44,614 nucleotides of DNA from Lachnospiraceae bacterium. GTDB taxonomy: Bacteria > Bacillota > Clostridia > Lachnospirales > Lachnospiraceae. The stretch lies in NCBI GenBank assembly GCA_014799405.1, contig JAAVIA010000055.1:1-44614 (forward strand). Reading direction: 5' to 3'. A program made the translations under genes and the position numbers. The notes below the pieces were generated by a model. That model did not search any database. It was not told the DNA's origin and saw only the letters and a list, made by a program, of their open reading frames with translations. This document shows positions 35,641 through 44,614 of the stretch, piece after piece (positions within the stretch are counted from its first letter, which is position 1; each line of letters starts with the position of its first letter).

Positions 35641-37155
35641 TTACATAACTTTATTTACATGTTCAATAAAGCGCAAAAATGCCGCCTGACCTGCCTCATC
35701 CTGTTTATAAACACCGGCACACTCCAAAATACTCTTAAACACTTTGCCAATCTCATCCTGCAATATCTGTTCAACATTTTCTGCATCTATTGTATCATAC
35801 TTATCTATAAAACTGGTAACCCAATTTGCGTGTTTCTCAATATTAGGCATATTATGCAAATCCTTTTTTTCAAGCAGGGCATTTTTTATCTCCTCAATGT
35901 CCCCTTTCAGTCTGGCAGGAAGCACCGCCAAACCCATCACCTCAATAAGACCTATGTTTTCCTTTTTAATGTGATGATATTCCTCCCATGGATGATACAA
36001 TCCCATCGGATGTTCTTTCGTCGTAATATTATTGCGGAGCACTAAATCAATCTCATAACGATTATCCCGCATTCTCGCAATTGGCGTAATTGTATTATGT
36101 TTTTCTCCATCCGTTTCAGCATATATATAGGCAGCTTCATCCGTATAAGCTCTCCATGCGTGAAGAATGCTGTCAGAAAGCTCAATGAGCCTGTCACTAT
36201 CCTCTCCGTTCAGTCGAATAACTGACATTGGCCATTTTACAATACCTGCATGAACATCCTCATAACCATGGAAACAAACTTCCTTTTCTATCGGAGCCTT
36301 TGCCATTGCAAATTCATAATTTCCTCCCTGAAAATGGTCATGGCTCAAAATAGAACCGCCTACAATCGGCAAATCAGCATTGGAGCCGACAAAATAATGT
36401 GGGAACAGCTTAATAAAATCAAACAGCTTTGCAAATGTATCTCTGTTAATCTGCATCGGCACATGCTCACCATTAAATACAATACAGTGCTCATTATAAT
36501 AAACATATGGGGAATACTGAAATCCCCAGCGGCTTCCATTTATCTCAATCGGAATAATTCTGTGATTTTGCCTTGCCGGATGATTGATTCTTCCTGCATA
36601 GCCCTCATTTTCCATGCACAGCAGACATTTTGGATAAGAAGATGATTTCACACTTCCTGCCAAGGCAATCATTTTAGGGTCCTTTTCCGGCTTTGAGAGA
36701 TTAATTGTGATGTCAAGTGGTCCATATTCCGTAGGCGTGACCCACTTCATATCCTTTTCTATCCTGTAGGTTCTTATATAATCCGTTGCCTTGCTGAGGG
36801 AATAGTAATAATCCGTTGCAGCTTTCGGAGATTCCCGGTACTTGTCCCAAAATGTCTGTATTACCTGACTCGGCTTTGGTACCAGCACGTTCATCAGCTT
36901 CGTATCAAACAAATCCCTAAGAACAACTGAATCCGTCTCAATCAATCCCTTTTCCACCGCATAATCAAGAAGTGTTTTCAACACCTGCTCAAGCTCCTGC
37001 GGTGTCTCAACAGCAGGAACATCCCCCGGCTCCTCATAGGTATCAAGAGCCAGCATATCAATCAAAATATTCGTTGTATAAATTCTATCCTCAGGTGTAA
37101 TCAAATTTTTTGCAACTCCATACTCAATAAGCTGTTTTATACTTTCTTCAATCAT
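35641..37155 (-). CDS. galT: UDP-glucose-hexose-1-phosphate uridylyltransferase (Firmicutes type)
   Basis: NEGYAGRINHPARQNHRIIPIEINGSRWGFQYSPYVYYNEHCIVFNGEHVPM; SILSHDHFQGGNYEF. Confidence 0.95.
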   Translation of the reverse strand: MIEESIKQLIEYGVAKNLITPEDRIYTTNILIDMLALDTYEEPGDVPAVETPQELEQVLKTLLDYAVEKGLIETDSVVLRDLFDTKLMNVLVPKPSQVIQTFWDKYRESPKAATDYYYSLSKATDYIRTYRIEKDMKWVTPTEYGPLDITINLSKPEKDPKMIALAGSVKSSSYPKCLLCMENEGYAGRINHPARQNHRIIPIEINGSRWGFQYSPYVYYNEHCIVFNGEHVPMQINRDTFAKLFDFIKLFPHYFVGSNADLPIVGGSILSHDHFQGGNYEFAMAKAPIEKEVCFHGYEDVHAGIVKWPMSVIRLNGEDSDRLIELSDSILHAWRAYTDEAAYIYAETDGEKHNTITPIARMRDNRYEIDLVLRNNITTKEHPMGLYHPWEEYHHIKKENIGLIEVMGLAVLPARLKGDIEEIKNALLEKKDLHNMPNIEKHANWVTSFIDKYDTIDAENVEQILQDEIGKVFKSILECAGVYKQDEAGQAAFLRFIEHVNKVM

Positions 37156-37176
37156 AATATTTTCCCCTCCTTCTTC

Positions 37177-38457
37177 TTATATAAGCTTAATCCCACCATA
37201 TGGGCGTACTTTCAATATGTGACATGCTCCCGCACCGAATACAGCTTCAATCGAACTTTTATATTCTTCTGCCACGTCGTTTTTCACAAATGCCTGAATA
37301 GTTCCCGCAAATCCGCCTCCATGAACCCGGCAGACACCATTGTCCTTCAATACATACTCTGTTACAGCAAGTGCAATCGTGACATTCTGGCATGCTACAT
37401 CCTTTCCACTATATATGTTTTGTAACAGCTTTGACGAGGAGTCCCCGCTTCTCTTAATCACATCCAAAAAGCATGCAAAATCATTTTGTTTCAAAGCATT
37501 TACGCCCTCTCTCACTCTTGTCTGCTCCGTATAAAAGTGAAGGGCACGAAGCACGGACCTGTCGCTAACTTTCTCTCTAAGATTTGCAAGATTTGCAAAA
37601 AAAACACTCTCATCCATCTCTCTCAGATACTGTTTGCCGAAAAAACCGGCAACCGCTTTCATTTCCACTGGAATGGCAGCATAGTCATCTGTGAGGTCTG
37701 CATGAGAGCCCTTTGTATCTACAATACACAGACTATATTCATATGCCTCAAAATCACACGGAACCTGTTCTATTACCGGCTTCTCTGTATCCTTAAAATC
37801 GATATAAATAAGTCCTCCCACACTGCATGCCATCTGGTCCATCAAACCACATGGCTTTCCAAAGTATACGTTTTCCGCATACTGTCCGATTTTGGCAATA
37901 TCTACAGCCGAAACCTCCATATTATTGTAAAGTCCTGACAAAATAGTTCCGATGAGGCTTTCAAATGCCGCAGAGCTTGACATACCTGCTCCCATTAGCA
38001 CATCACTGGTTACAAATGCCTCAAAGCCGCCTACCTTATAGCCATGTTCCACAAGACCAGCTGCAACGCCTCGTATCAGAGCATCCGTCGTCTCCGTCTC
38101 ACTCTCCTTTTTTTGAACGTCATTAAGATCAATGACAGTCATCGGTAAATCATCCGAAACCAAACGAACAACCATATCATTCGTAGGTGCAACCACAGCA
38201 ATTGCATCTAAATTAATCGATGTTGCAAGCACATGTCCATGTTGGTGGTCCGTGTGATTTCCACACACCTCGCTTCTGCCGGGCGCTGAGAATACTTCCA
38301 CCTGTTTTTCACCAAACAAACCGCAAAACTTCCTTAACGCACCCACATAACGTGCCCGTTGCGGCATAACCAATGTCTCATCCACATACACCTTTTTAAG
38401 CTTGCTGTCGTATACTCCCTGCTGAATATCACTAATAATCTCATTTAACCCCTTCAT
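37177..38457 (-). CDS. galK: Galactokinase
   Basis: FSAPGRSEVCGNHTDHQHGHVLATSINLDAIAV; VLMGAGMSSSAAFESL; CRVHGGGFAGTIQAFV. Confidence 0.96.
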   Translation of the reverse strand: MKGLNEIISDIQQGVYDSKLKKVYVDETLVMPQRARYVGALRKFCGLFGEKQVEVFSAPGRSEVCGNHTDHQHGHVLATSINLDAIAVVAPTNDMVVRLVSDDLPMTVIDLNDVQKKESETETTDALIRGVAAGLVEHGYKVGGFEAFVTSDVLMGAGMSSSAAFESLIGTILSGLYNNMEVSAVDIAKIGQYAENVYFGKPCGLMDQMACSVGGLIYIDFKDTEKPVIEQVPCDFEAYEYSLCIVDTKGSHADLTDDYAAIPVEMKAVAGFFGKQYLREMDESVFFANLANLREKVSDRSVLRALHFYTEQTRVREGVNALKQNDFACFLDVIKRSGDSSSKLLQNIYSGKDVACQNVTIALAVTEYVLKDNGVCRVHGGGFAGTIQAFVKNDVAEEYKSSIEAVFGAGACHILKVRPYGGIKLI

Positions 38458-38746
38458 ATTACCGCTCCTCTTTCTCTATCATTGTATTTCTTTGCTTCCG
38501 ATTCCCTATCAAATTCTTATTCCATTTCAATCTACTCATATTTTATATGAAACACACAACATATATAATGTTTATGAGTTATAAAAAAATGTCCATTTGT
38601 TAGATTATGGAAATTTGTTACTTCCTTTAATAAAATATCTGTCAAAGCTTGCTCAAATATTATAACTTGTGATATGTTTATACATGTATAAACTATTAGC
38701 GAAGCCATATGTACCGAGACACAGAAGAAAGCGGGGACAGTTGCCA

Positions 38747-39613
38747 ATGGAAAAAAGCATATTTATGGAATTTCAACATACTACAGACTGCGATTTATAT
38801 ATCAGTGCATTTGGTCATTCAGTGACGGAGCCAATGCACAAGGCAGGTCCTTCTGTAAGATCCTTCTATCTTATTCACTTTATTCTGGATGGTCAGGGAG
38901 ACTTCTATGTGAATAATGTCCATTATCATTTACACAGTGGACAGGGTTTTTTGATTGAACCTGACAATCAGACTACATACATATCGGATCAGAATAATCC
39001 ATGGACCTATATATGGGTTGGTTTTTCTGGCAAAAAAGCACGTGAGTATCTCCATTCCATAGGCCTGACACAGGAAACTCCTATATTTTCGTCTGCACAG
39101 GGAGATAAATTGAAAAAATATGTGTTTGATATGCTTGATCACAACTATTCTAACCGTGCGGACTCATATAGGCTTCTTGGCATGCTGTATCTTTTTCTGT
39201 CAGTAATAGCCGAGTCCCAGACAGACAAGCTTGAACCACCCTCGGGTAATACATATGTCAATCATGCTGTATCTTATATACAAAATCATTACAGCCTTCC
39301 TGTCACTATAGAGGAAATTGCTGATTATGTGGGTATTAACCGCAGCTACCTAAGCTCACTCTTTAAAAAATATACCGGCTTGTCTCCTATTAAATATTTG
39401 CAAAATTTCAGGCTCACACGTGCGGAACACATGCTTAGGGTTACTGATTTGTCCATTGAAAGTATAGCACTGTCATGTGGCTACCAGTCTTCAGAAGCCT
39501 TCCATAAAGTATTTAAAAAGACTGCGCAGATTTCTCCAAAAGAATTTCGTAGTCTGCACAGAGAACGAACCTTAAAAAATCAATCCATGCTGCGGCAAAA
39601 AAAAGAATTTTAA
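38747..39613 (+). CDS. AraC-family transcriptional regulator
   Basis: Cupin-like N-terminus and HTH (VTIEEIADYVGINRSYLSSLFKKYTGLSPIKYLQNFRLTRAEHML...SCGYQSSEAFHKVFKK); divergent from galK. Confidence 0.93.
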   Translation: MEKSIFMEFQHTTDCDLYISAFGHSVTEPMHKAGPSVRSFYLIHFILDGQGDFYVNNVHYHLHSGQGFLIEPDNQTTYISDQNNPWTYIWVGFSGKKAREYLHSIGLTQETPIFSSAQGDKLKKYVFDMLDHNYSNRADSYRLLGMLYLFLSVIAESQTDKLEPPSGNTYVNHAVSYIQNHYSLPVTIEEIADYVGINRSYLSSLFKKYTGLSPIKYLQNFRLTRAEHMLRVTDLSIESIALSCGYQSSEAFHKVFKKTAQISPKEFRSLHRERTLKNQSMLRQKKEF

Positions 39614-39642
39614 TATACAAACAATACAGCCATACAATAAAA

Positions 39643-39696
39643 AAGGAGCTGCCACACCAAGTCATTTAATAAAATAACCTAGTGGACAACTCCTTG
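39643..39696. terminator. Bidirectional terminator, repeat-family member
   Basis: AAGGAGCTGCCACACCAAGTCATTT...AACCTAGTGGACAACTCCTT; right arm on the reverse strand, GGAGTTGTCCACTAGGTT, resembles the family consensus. Confidence 0.7.
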
Positions 39697-39699
39697 TAA

Positions 39700-41253
39700 T
39701 TACTTTGCATAATCCGTAACACGCGATTCTCTGATAAGATTTACCTTTATCTGACCCGGATATTCAAGCTCATCTTCAATCTGCTTTGAAATATCTCTTG
39801 CCAAGAGTACCATATCGGCATCACTTATCTGCTCTGGAACTACCATAACACGAATCTCTCTACCTGCCTGAATAGCAAAAGTCTTATCAACACCCTTAAA
39901 TCCATTTGCAATATCTTCAAGTGATTTAAGACGTGTGGTGTAAGTCTCCAACGTCTCACGTCTCGCTCCCGGTCTTGCAGCCGAAATTGTATCTGCCGCC
40001 TGAACGATACATGCTATTAAACTTTGCGGTTCAACATCTCCATGGTGAGATTCAACTGCATTTATAACAGTTGCTGATTCCTTATACTTTCTGCATAAGT
40101 CAACACCAATGGATACATGGGAACCTTCCATTTCATGATCAATTGATTTTCCAATATCGTGCAACAAGCCTGCACGTTTAGCCAAACGAACATCAAGTCC
40201 AAGTTCGCCGGCAAGGAGCCCCGAAAGCTGGGCAACCTCAACAGAATGTTTTAAAGCATTCTGCCCATAGCTTGTCCTGAATTTCATCTTTCCTAACAAA
40301 CGAACCAATTCCGGATGAATACCGTGCACTCCTACCTCAAGAGTGGCAGCCTCACCTTCCTCTTTCATCATGGTCTCGACCTCTCTTTGAGCCTTCTCAA
40401 CCATTTCTTCAATCCTTGCCGGATGAATTCTTCCATCGATAATAAGCTTCTCAAGGGCTATCCTTGCAACCTCTCTCCTTACAGGATCAAAGCTTGATAG
40501 GATAACTGCCTCCGGAGTATCATCTATAATAAGATCAACACCTGTCATAGTTTCAAGGGTTCTGATATTTCTACCCTCTCTACCTATGATTCTTCCCTTC
40601 ATCTCATCATTCGGCAACTGAACCAAGGATATGGTTGTCTCAGAAACATGGTCTGCCGCACATTTTTGTATGGCAGTAACAACATAATCCTTAGCCTTCT
40701 TGTCTGCTTCTTCCTTTGCTCGTGTTTCTAACTCTTTGATCATGACTGCAGTTTCGTGTTTAACTTCGTCTTCAACAGTCTTTAATAAGTATTCCTTTGC
40801 TTGTTCAGAGGTAAGTCCGGAGATTCTCTCCAGTTCCTGAGTTCTTTTTGCTTCCAAATCAGCAATCTCACTTTTGATGGCATTAAGCTCATTTTCACGC
40901 TTATTAAGAGCAGCTTCCTTCTTTTCTATAGCCTCACTCTTACGATCGAGATTTTCCTCCCTTGAAAGAAGTCTCTTTTCCATGCGCTGAAGCTCATTAC
41001 GACGATCCTTAACCTCTTTATCGATTTCATTTTTCGTCTTAAGAGCCTCCTCTTTAGCCTCAAGAAGCGTCTCGCGTTTTTTTGCCTCGGCACTTTTCAG
41101 CGCCTCATCTATAATCTCTCTAGCCTTGTCCTCAGCCTTACCCACTTTTGCTTCAGCAATATTCTTGCGATATGCAACAGCAATAAACCAAGTGGCAACC
41201 ACGGCAACAACCAGAGCTATTCCAAAGATTACATATGGCATACTCAGGAGCAC
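39700..41253 (-). CDS. rny: Ribonuclease Y
   Basis: N-terminal TM, coiled coil, KH domain ([33 protein letters not shown]), HD domain ([12 protein letters not shown]). Confidence 0.97.
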   Translation of the reverse strand: MLLSMPYVIFGIALVVAVVATWFIAVAYRKNIAEAKVGKAEDKAREIIDEALKSAEAKKRETLLEAKEEALKTKNEIDKEVKDRRNELQRMEKRLLSREENLDRKSEAIEKKEAALNKRENELNAIKSEIADLEAKRTQELERISGLTSEQAKEYLLKTVEDEVKHETAVMIKELETRAKEEADKKAKDYVVTAIQKCAADHVSETTISLVQLPNDEMKGRIIGREGRNIRTLETMTGVDLIIDDTPEAVILSSFDPVRREVARIALEKLIIDGRIHPARIEEMVEKAQREVETMMKEEGEAATLEVGVHGIHPELVRLLGKMKFRTSYGQNALKHSVEVAQLSGLLAGELGLDVRLAKRAGLLHDIGKSIDHEMEGSHVSIGVDLCRKYKESATVINAVESHHGDVEPQSLIACIVQAADTISAARPGARRETLETYTTRLKSLEDIANGFKGVDKTFAIQAGREIRVMVVPEQISDADMVLLARDISKQIEDELEYPGQIKVNLIRESRVTDYAK

Positions 41254-41358
41254 CTCCTTATTTAATTTTTAATGTACAAGTGTACAACAGTTAAATATTA
41301 TACTTTTTTTATAGGTGTGTCAAGAAATAATATTGTTTTTTATGCAAAAATAACAAAA

Positions 41359-41823
41359 CTAAAAAAAATCATCTTCTTTTACAAGTGAATTTATGGCATT
41401 TGTTATATCCTCATAAGCATATCCACGTCTTGCCATATAACCCTGCGCTTTTCTTCTTGTAGATAAATCAGATAAATCACCGTAGCGTGTCGAAAGCACT
41501 TTTTTAATGTCAGAATATTCGTCGAAATCTGCCATATCAAGCTTACTCTCTATTATATCTCTTGATATTCCTTTTTGTGAAAGCTTAAGTGCTATAAGCC
41601 TTGAGCCCATTTTTCCTTTTTTGCTCCTGATATAGGAAAGGGCATAGCCCTCATCATCAATGTAGCCATAACCGGCAAGTTTGCCTATGGCAGCATCAAT
41701 ATCATTTAAGCCATACCCCTTTTCAGACAGCTTATCCCTTAGCTCTTTTTCTGTACGAGCCTTGTATGTAAGATAATAAACTGCTGTATCAAAAGCACTG
41801 TACTTTGCTTTTGAATTACTCAT
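41359..41823 (-). CDS. recX: Regulatory protein RecX
   Basis: YLTYKARTEKELRDKLSEKGYGLNDIDAAIGKLAGYGYIDDEGYALSYI; adjacent to recA. Confidence 0.92.
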   Translation of the reverse strand: MSNSKAKYSAFDTAVYYLTYKARTEKELRDKLSEKGYGLNDIDAAIGKLAGYGYIDDEGYALSYIRSKKGKMGSRLIALKLSQKGISRDIIESKLDMADFDEYSDIKKVLSTRYGDLSDLSTRRKAQGYMARRGYAYEDITNAINSLVKEDDFF

Positions 41824-41825
41824 AA

Positions 41826-42887
41826 TTACTGCTCACCGTCTCCTGTTTTATCGTTATTTTTTTTGCCGGCTTTTTCACTGTCATCACTGTCTCCGCCAAA
41901 TCCGCACTTTGCCCTTACAAGAGCCTCAACCTCAGCCATAAACTCAGGATGCTCCGACATATAAATCTTAGTATTCTCACGTCCCTGACCGATTTTCTCT
42001 CCATTATATGAATACCATGCTCCCGATTTAGCCACAACATCATGTAAAACTGCAAGGTCAAGAATATCACCCTCTCTTGAAATGCCCTTGCCGAACATAA
42101 TATCAAATTCTGCTTCTTTGAATGGAGGTGCAACCTTATTCTTAACAACCTTTACCCTTGTTCTGTTACCTACAACCTCACCGCCGACCTTTAATGTTTC
42201 GATTCTTCTAACGTCAAGTCTAACTGAGGAGTAAAACTTAAGTGCACGTCCTCCTGTAGTTGTCTCAGGATTACCGAACATAATTCCAACCTTCTCACGA
42301 AGCTGATTGATGAATATAACTACACAATTTGATTTGCTTATAATACCTGTAAGCTTCCTTAAAGCCTGTGACATAAGCCTTGCCTGAAGTCCCACATGGG
42401 AATCTCCCATCTCGCCGTCTATCTCAGCCTTAGGAACAAGAGCTGCAACAGAGTCAACTATAATAACGTCAACCGCACCGGAACGAACCATAGTCTCAGT
42501 TATCTCCAAAGCCTGCTCTCCGTTATCAGGCTGTGATATGTAAAGGTTATCTATATCCACACCTATATGTGATGCATACACAGGATCAAGTGCATGCTCC
42601 GCATCAATAAAGCCTGCTATGCCTCCCATCTTCTGTATCTCTGCAACGACATGTAGTGCAACAGTAGTCTTACCGCTGGATTCAGGTCCATAAATCTCAA
42701 CTACCCTTCCCCTAGGCATACCGCCCAGTCCCAATGCCAAATCAAGACTTAAAGAACCGGTAGGAACAACCTCTATATTCATATTGGCAGATTTGTCGCC
42801 CAGCTTCATAACCGAGCCCTTGCCAAATTGCTTCTCTATCTGTGCTAAGGCAGCATCAAGTGCCTTTATCTTTTCTTCGCTTGCCAT
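41826..42887 (-). CDS. recA: Recombinase RecA
   Basis: [60 protein letters not shown]. Confidence 0.98.
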   Translation of the reverse strand: MASEEKIKALDAALAQIEKQFGKGSVMKLGDKSANMNIEVVPTGSLSLDLALGLGGMPRGRVVEIYGPESSGKTTVALHVVAEIQKMGGIAGFIDAEHALDPVYASHIGVDIDNLYISQPDNGEQALEITETMVRSGAVDVIIVDSVAALVPKAEIDGEMGDSHVGLQARLMSQALRKLTGIISKSNCVVIFINQLREKVGIMFGNPETTTGGRALKFYSSVRLDVRRIETLKVGGEVVGNRTRVKVVKNKVAPPFKEAEFDIMFGKGISREGDILDLAVLHDVVAKSGAWYSYNGEKIGQGRENTKIYMSEHPEFMAEVEALVRAKCGFGGDSDDSEKAGKKNNDKTGDGEQ

Positions 42888-42903
42888 ATAATACCTCCTG
42901 TTT

Positions 42904-42975
42904 TGAACATACGTTTGTTTTATACTATAATACACTAAACTAAATTTGTCAATACATTTATCGAATTTATGTTCG
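42904..42975 (-). promoter_or_regulatory. recA promoter flanked by two LexA-type boxes
   Basis: Reverse strand TTGACA (42947-42952) - 17 bp - TATAGT (42924-42929); TGAACATACGTTTG (42904-42917) and CGAATTTATGTTCG (42962-42975) fit CGAACRNRYGTTYG at 13/14 and 12/14. Confidence 0.75.
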
Positions 42976-43093
42976 ATTTTTTGTATTTACTTTCACAGCC
43001 GCTAAACTGCCCTCATGTCTTGGATTATTTGTATGCACGATTATTTTAACCCATATTCCGTTTATATGTAAAGTGACATTTTGTACTCTTTAG

Positions 43094-43122
43094 TTGACAA
43101 TTTGTATTATTTAGATTATGTT
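43094..43122 (+). promoter_or_regulatory. tmcAL promoter
   Basis: TTGACA - 17 bp - TATGTT. Confidence 0.6.
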
Positions 43123-43154
43123 CATATTAATATATTTTTGTAAGGAGACCCGGC

Positions 43155-44411
43155 ATGAAAACAGTTGCCATTATTGCAGAGTACAACCCGTTTCACAACG
43201 GACACAGCTATCAGTTTTCTGAAATCAGGGAAAACCTGAACCCTGATTATATAATTTCCCTCATGGGTGGAAATTTTCTCCAGCGTGGACATGCTGCCAT
43301 GTGGAGCAAGTACAAAAGGGCAAAAATTGCATGCCAAAACGGAATTGACGCTGTGCTTGAGCTTCCTTTTCCATATGCAACGGGAAGTGCACGTGATTTT
43401 GCAATGGGTGCAGTCTCAATCCTTAATAAATTGGGTAGCATTGATTATATTGCATTCGGAGCCGAGACGTTTAACATAACTTTATTTACCCATATTGCTG
43501 ATATTTTGGGAAATGAGCCTGAAGAATTTAAGGTATTACTTAAGCAGCTTCTTTCTGAAGGCATTTCATACCCGGCTGCAAGGCAAAGGGCGCTTGCGCA
43601 ATACCTCAAGGATGACACGATTACCGAGGTCATGTCGCTTCCAAATAATATTTTGGCAATCGAATATCTAAGGGCGCTTAAAGCCACAAATTCAAAAATA
43701 GCTCCTGTTTTAATAAAACGAACGGCCAATAATTATCACGATGAAACCATAACCGGTGAAATCAGCTCTGCAACCGCAATAAGAAAACTAATCAAACAGC
43801 CCGATTTTAATTATGATATGTACGATAACCTTTCAGAGAACATATCGGATGTAACTCTGGATACATTGAAAAAGCTTCACGGCGTGTCTGCCCCTGTTTT
43901 TACATATGATTTGGCTCCTTTTATTCAACAGTGTCTTCTCTTGGAAACGCCAAACGACAATATATGTGACCTTACGAAAGAAATGCAGAACAAGCTTGGA
44001 AAGCTTGAGCCTGCCTCCTCATATGACGAGATAATCAGCTTCCTTAAATCAAAGGAAATCACTTCATCAAGAATTAGCAGGGTTCTTATCCACCTTCTTT
44101 TAAATTATACGGAAAAAGACCGTGATACCTTTGCATCGGGGGAGTATGGCTATTATGCCAACCTTTTGGCTTTCAGAGAGGCTTCATCTGAGATTTTAAA
44201 ATGTATGGCTTCTGCCGGTGAAATCCCGGTAATTACAAAAAAGGCGGACTTTCACAGCAGTCTATTAAAGTATTCCCATATTGACAGTATTGCGGCAAAA
44301 CGTATGTGGGAGCTTGATACAAAGGCAACAAGGCTTTATAACTGTATGGTGTATAACAGATATGGAACAAGGCTTCCAAATGACTTTAACGTAAACCTGC
44401 CCATAGTTTAA
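43155..44411 (+). CDS. tmcAL: tRNA(Met) cytidine acetate ligase-like nucleotidyltransferase
   Basis: MKTVAIIAEYNPFHNGHSYQFSEIRENLNPDYIISLMGGNFLQRGHAAMWSKYKRAKIA. Confidence 0.93.
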   Translation: MKTVAIIAEYNPFHNGHSYQFSEIRENLNPDYIISLMGGNFLQRGHAAMWSKYKRAKIACQNGIDAVLELPFPYATGSARDFAMGAVSILNKLGSIDYIAFGAETFNITLFTHIADILGNEPEEFKVLLKQLLSEGISYPAARQRALAQYLKDDTITEVMSLPNNILAIEYLRALKATNSKIAPVLIKRTANNYHDETITGEISSATAIRKLIKQPDFNYDMYDNLSENISDVTLDTLKKLHGVSAPVFTYDLAPFIQQCLLLETPNDNICDLTKEMQNKLGKLEPASSYDEIISFLKSKEITSSRISRVLIHLLLNYTEKDRDTFASGEYGYYANLLAFREASSEILKCMASAGEIPVITKKADFHSSLLKYSHIDSIAAKRMWELDTKATRLYNCMVYNRYGTRLPNDFNVNLPIV

Positions 44412-44415
44412 TTAA

Positions 44416-44560
44416 AGGGAGTTGTCGCACTTAGGATTTAAGGCACATAGTTGTTTCCCCATGACAAGCCCTCTTTCATTTTGTATTTTTACAAACTGTG
44501 CTATCTAAGCATATTGAGATATTTTGCTTTTCTATTATGGCTTGTGGAGCACTCCCTTGA
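44416..44560. repeat. Interspersed repeat copy D, degenerate right arm; possible tmcAL terminator
   Basis: 44419-44482 matches 838-901 at 56/64; outer AAGGGAGTTGTC.../...GCACTCCCTT partly pairs. Confidence 0.7.
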
Positions 44561-44614
44561 ACTCGTACACAGCCATGTTGCCAATCAGTATGTGTATTTT
44601 GAATTTGACAACAA

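Noticed and set aside
1-44614. CRISPR arrays, restriction-modification, toxin-antitoxin or other classical defence cassette
   Set aside because: No regularly spaced direct repeats and no nuclease/methylase genes recognised; the XRE/small membrane protein pair alone is insufficient for a toxin-antitoxin call.

Overview
This 44.6-kb window looks like ordinary chromosome from a low-GC, spore-forming Firmicute, probably a Lachnospiraceae-like Clostridium relative. That placement is inferred from gene content and synteny only. No phage, IS element, CRISPR array or rRNA was recognised. Main blocks, left to right: a truncated response regulator; the trmD-rimM-khpA-rpsP-ffh-ylxM ribosome/SRP operon (- strand); a peptidoglycan-binding/SpoIID-like protein with a sporulation-type promoter; a fruR-fruK-fruA-ptsH-ptsI operon; a zinc-ribbon/PH-domain pair; tRNA-Glu(CTC); a small XRE regulator divergent from a small membrane protein; mtaB; an HPr-like protein; hisF-hisH; two tandem Spo0A paralogues followed upstream by xerD, a SpoIIM-like gene and a NUDIX gene; a raffinose-family-oligosaccharide locus (ABC importer, GH13, GH36, fructokinase, LacI) next to galETK and an AraC regulator; and rny-recX-recA-tmcAL. 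The observations I rate highest are: (1) tandem spo0A paralogues, the second with an eroded receiver but an intact DNA-binding domain, with 0A boxes abutting the promoter of the first; (2) two HPr-family proteins with complementary losses, one keeping His15 but lacking Ser46 and the other keeping the Ser46 motif but lacking His15; (3) an interspersed repeat/hairpin family with consensus near GGGTTGTCGCACTTAGGATTTA, including a 64-nt stretch conserved 56/64 between copies 43.5 kb apart; (4) exactly 10-bp-phased TTGA/TTCA arrays on either side of the presumed fruR promoter.
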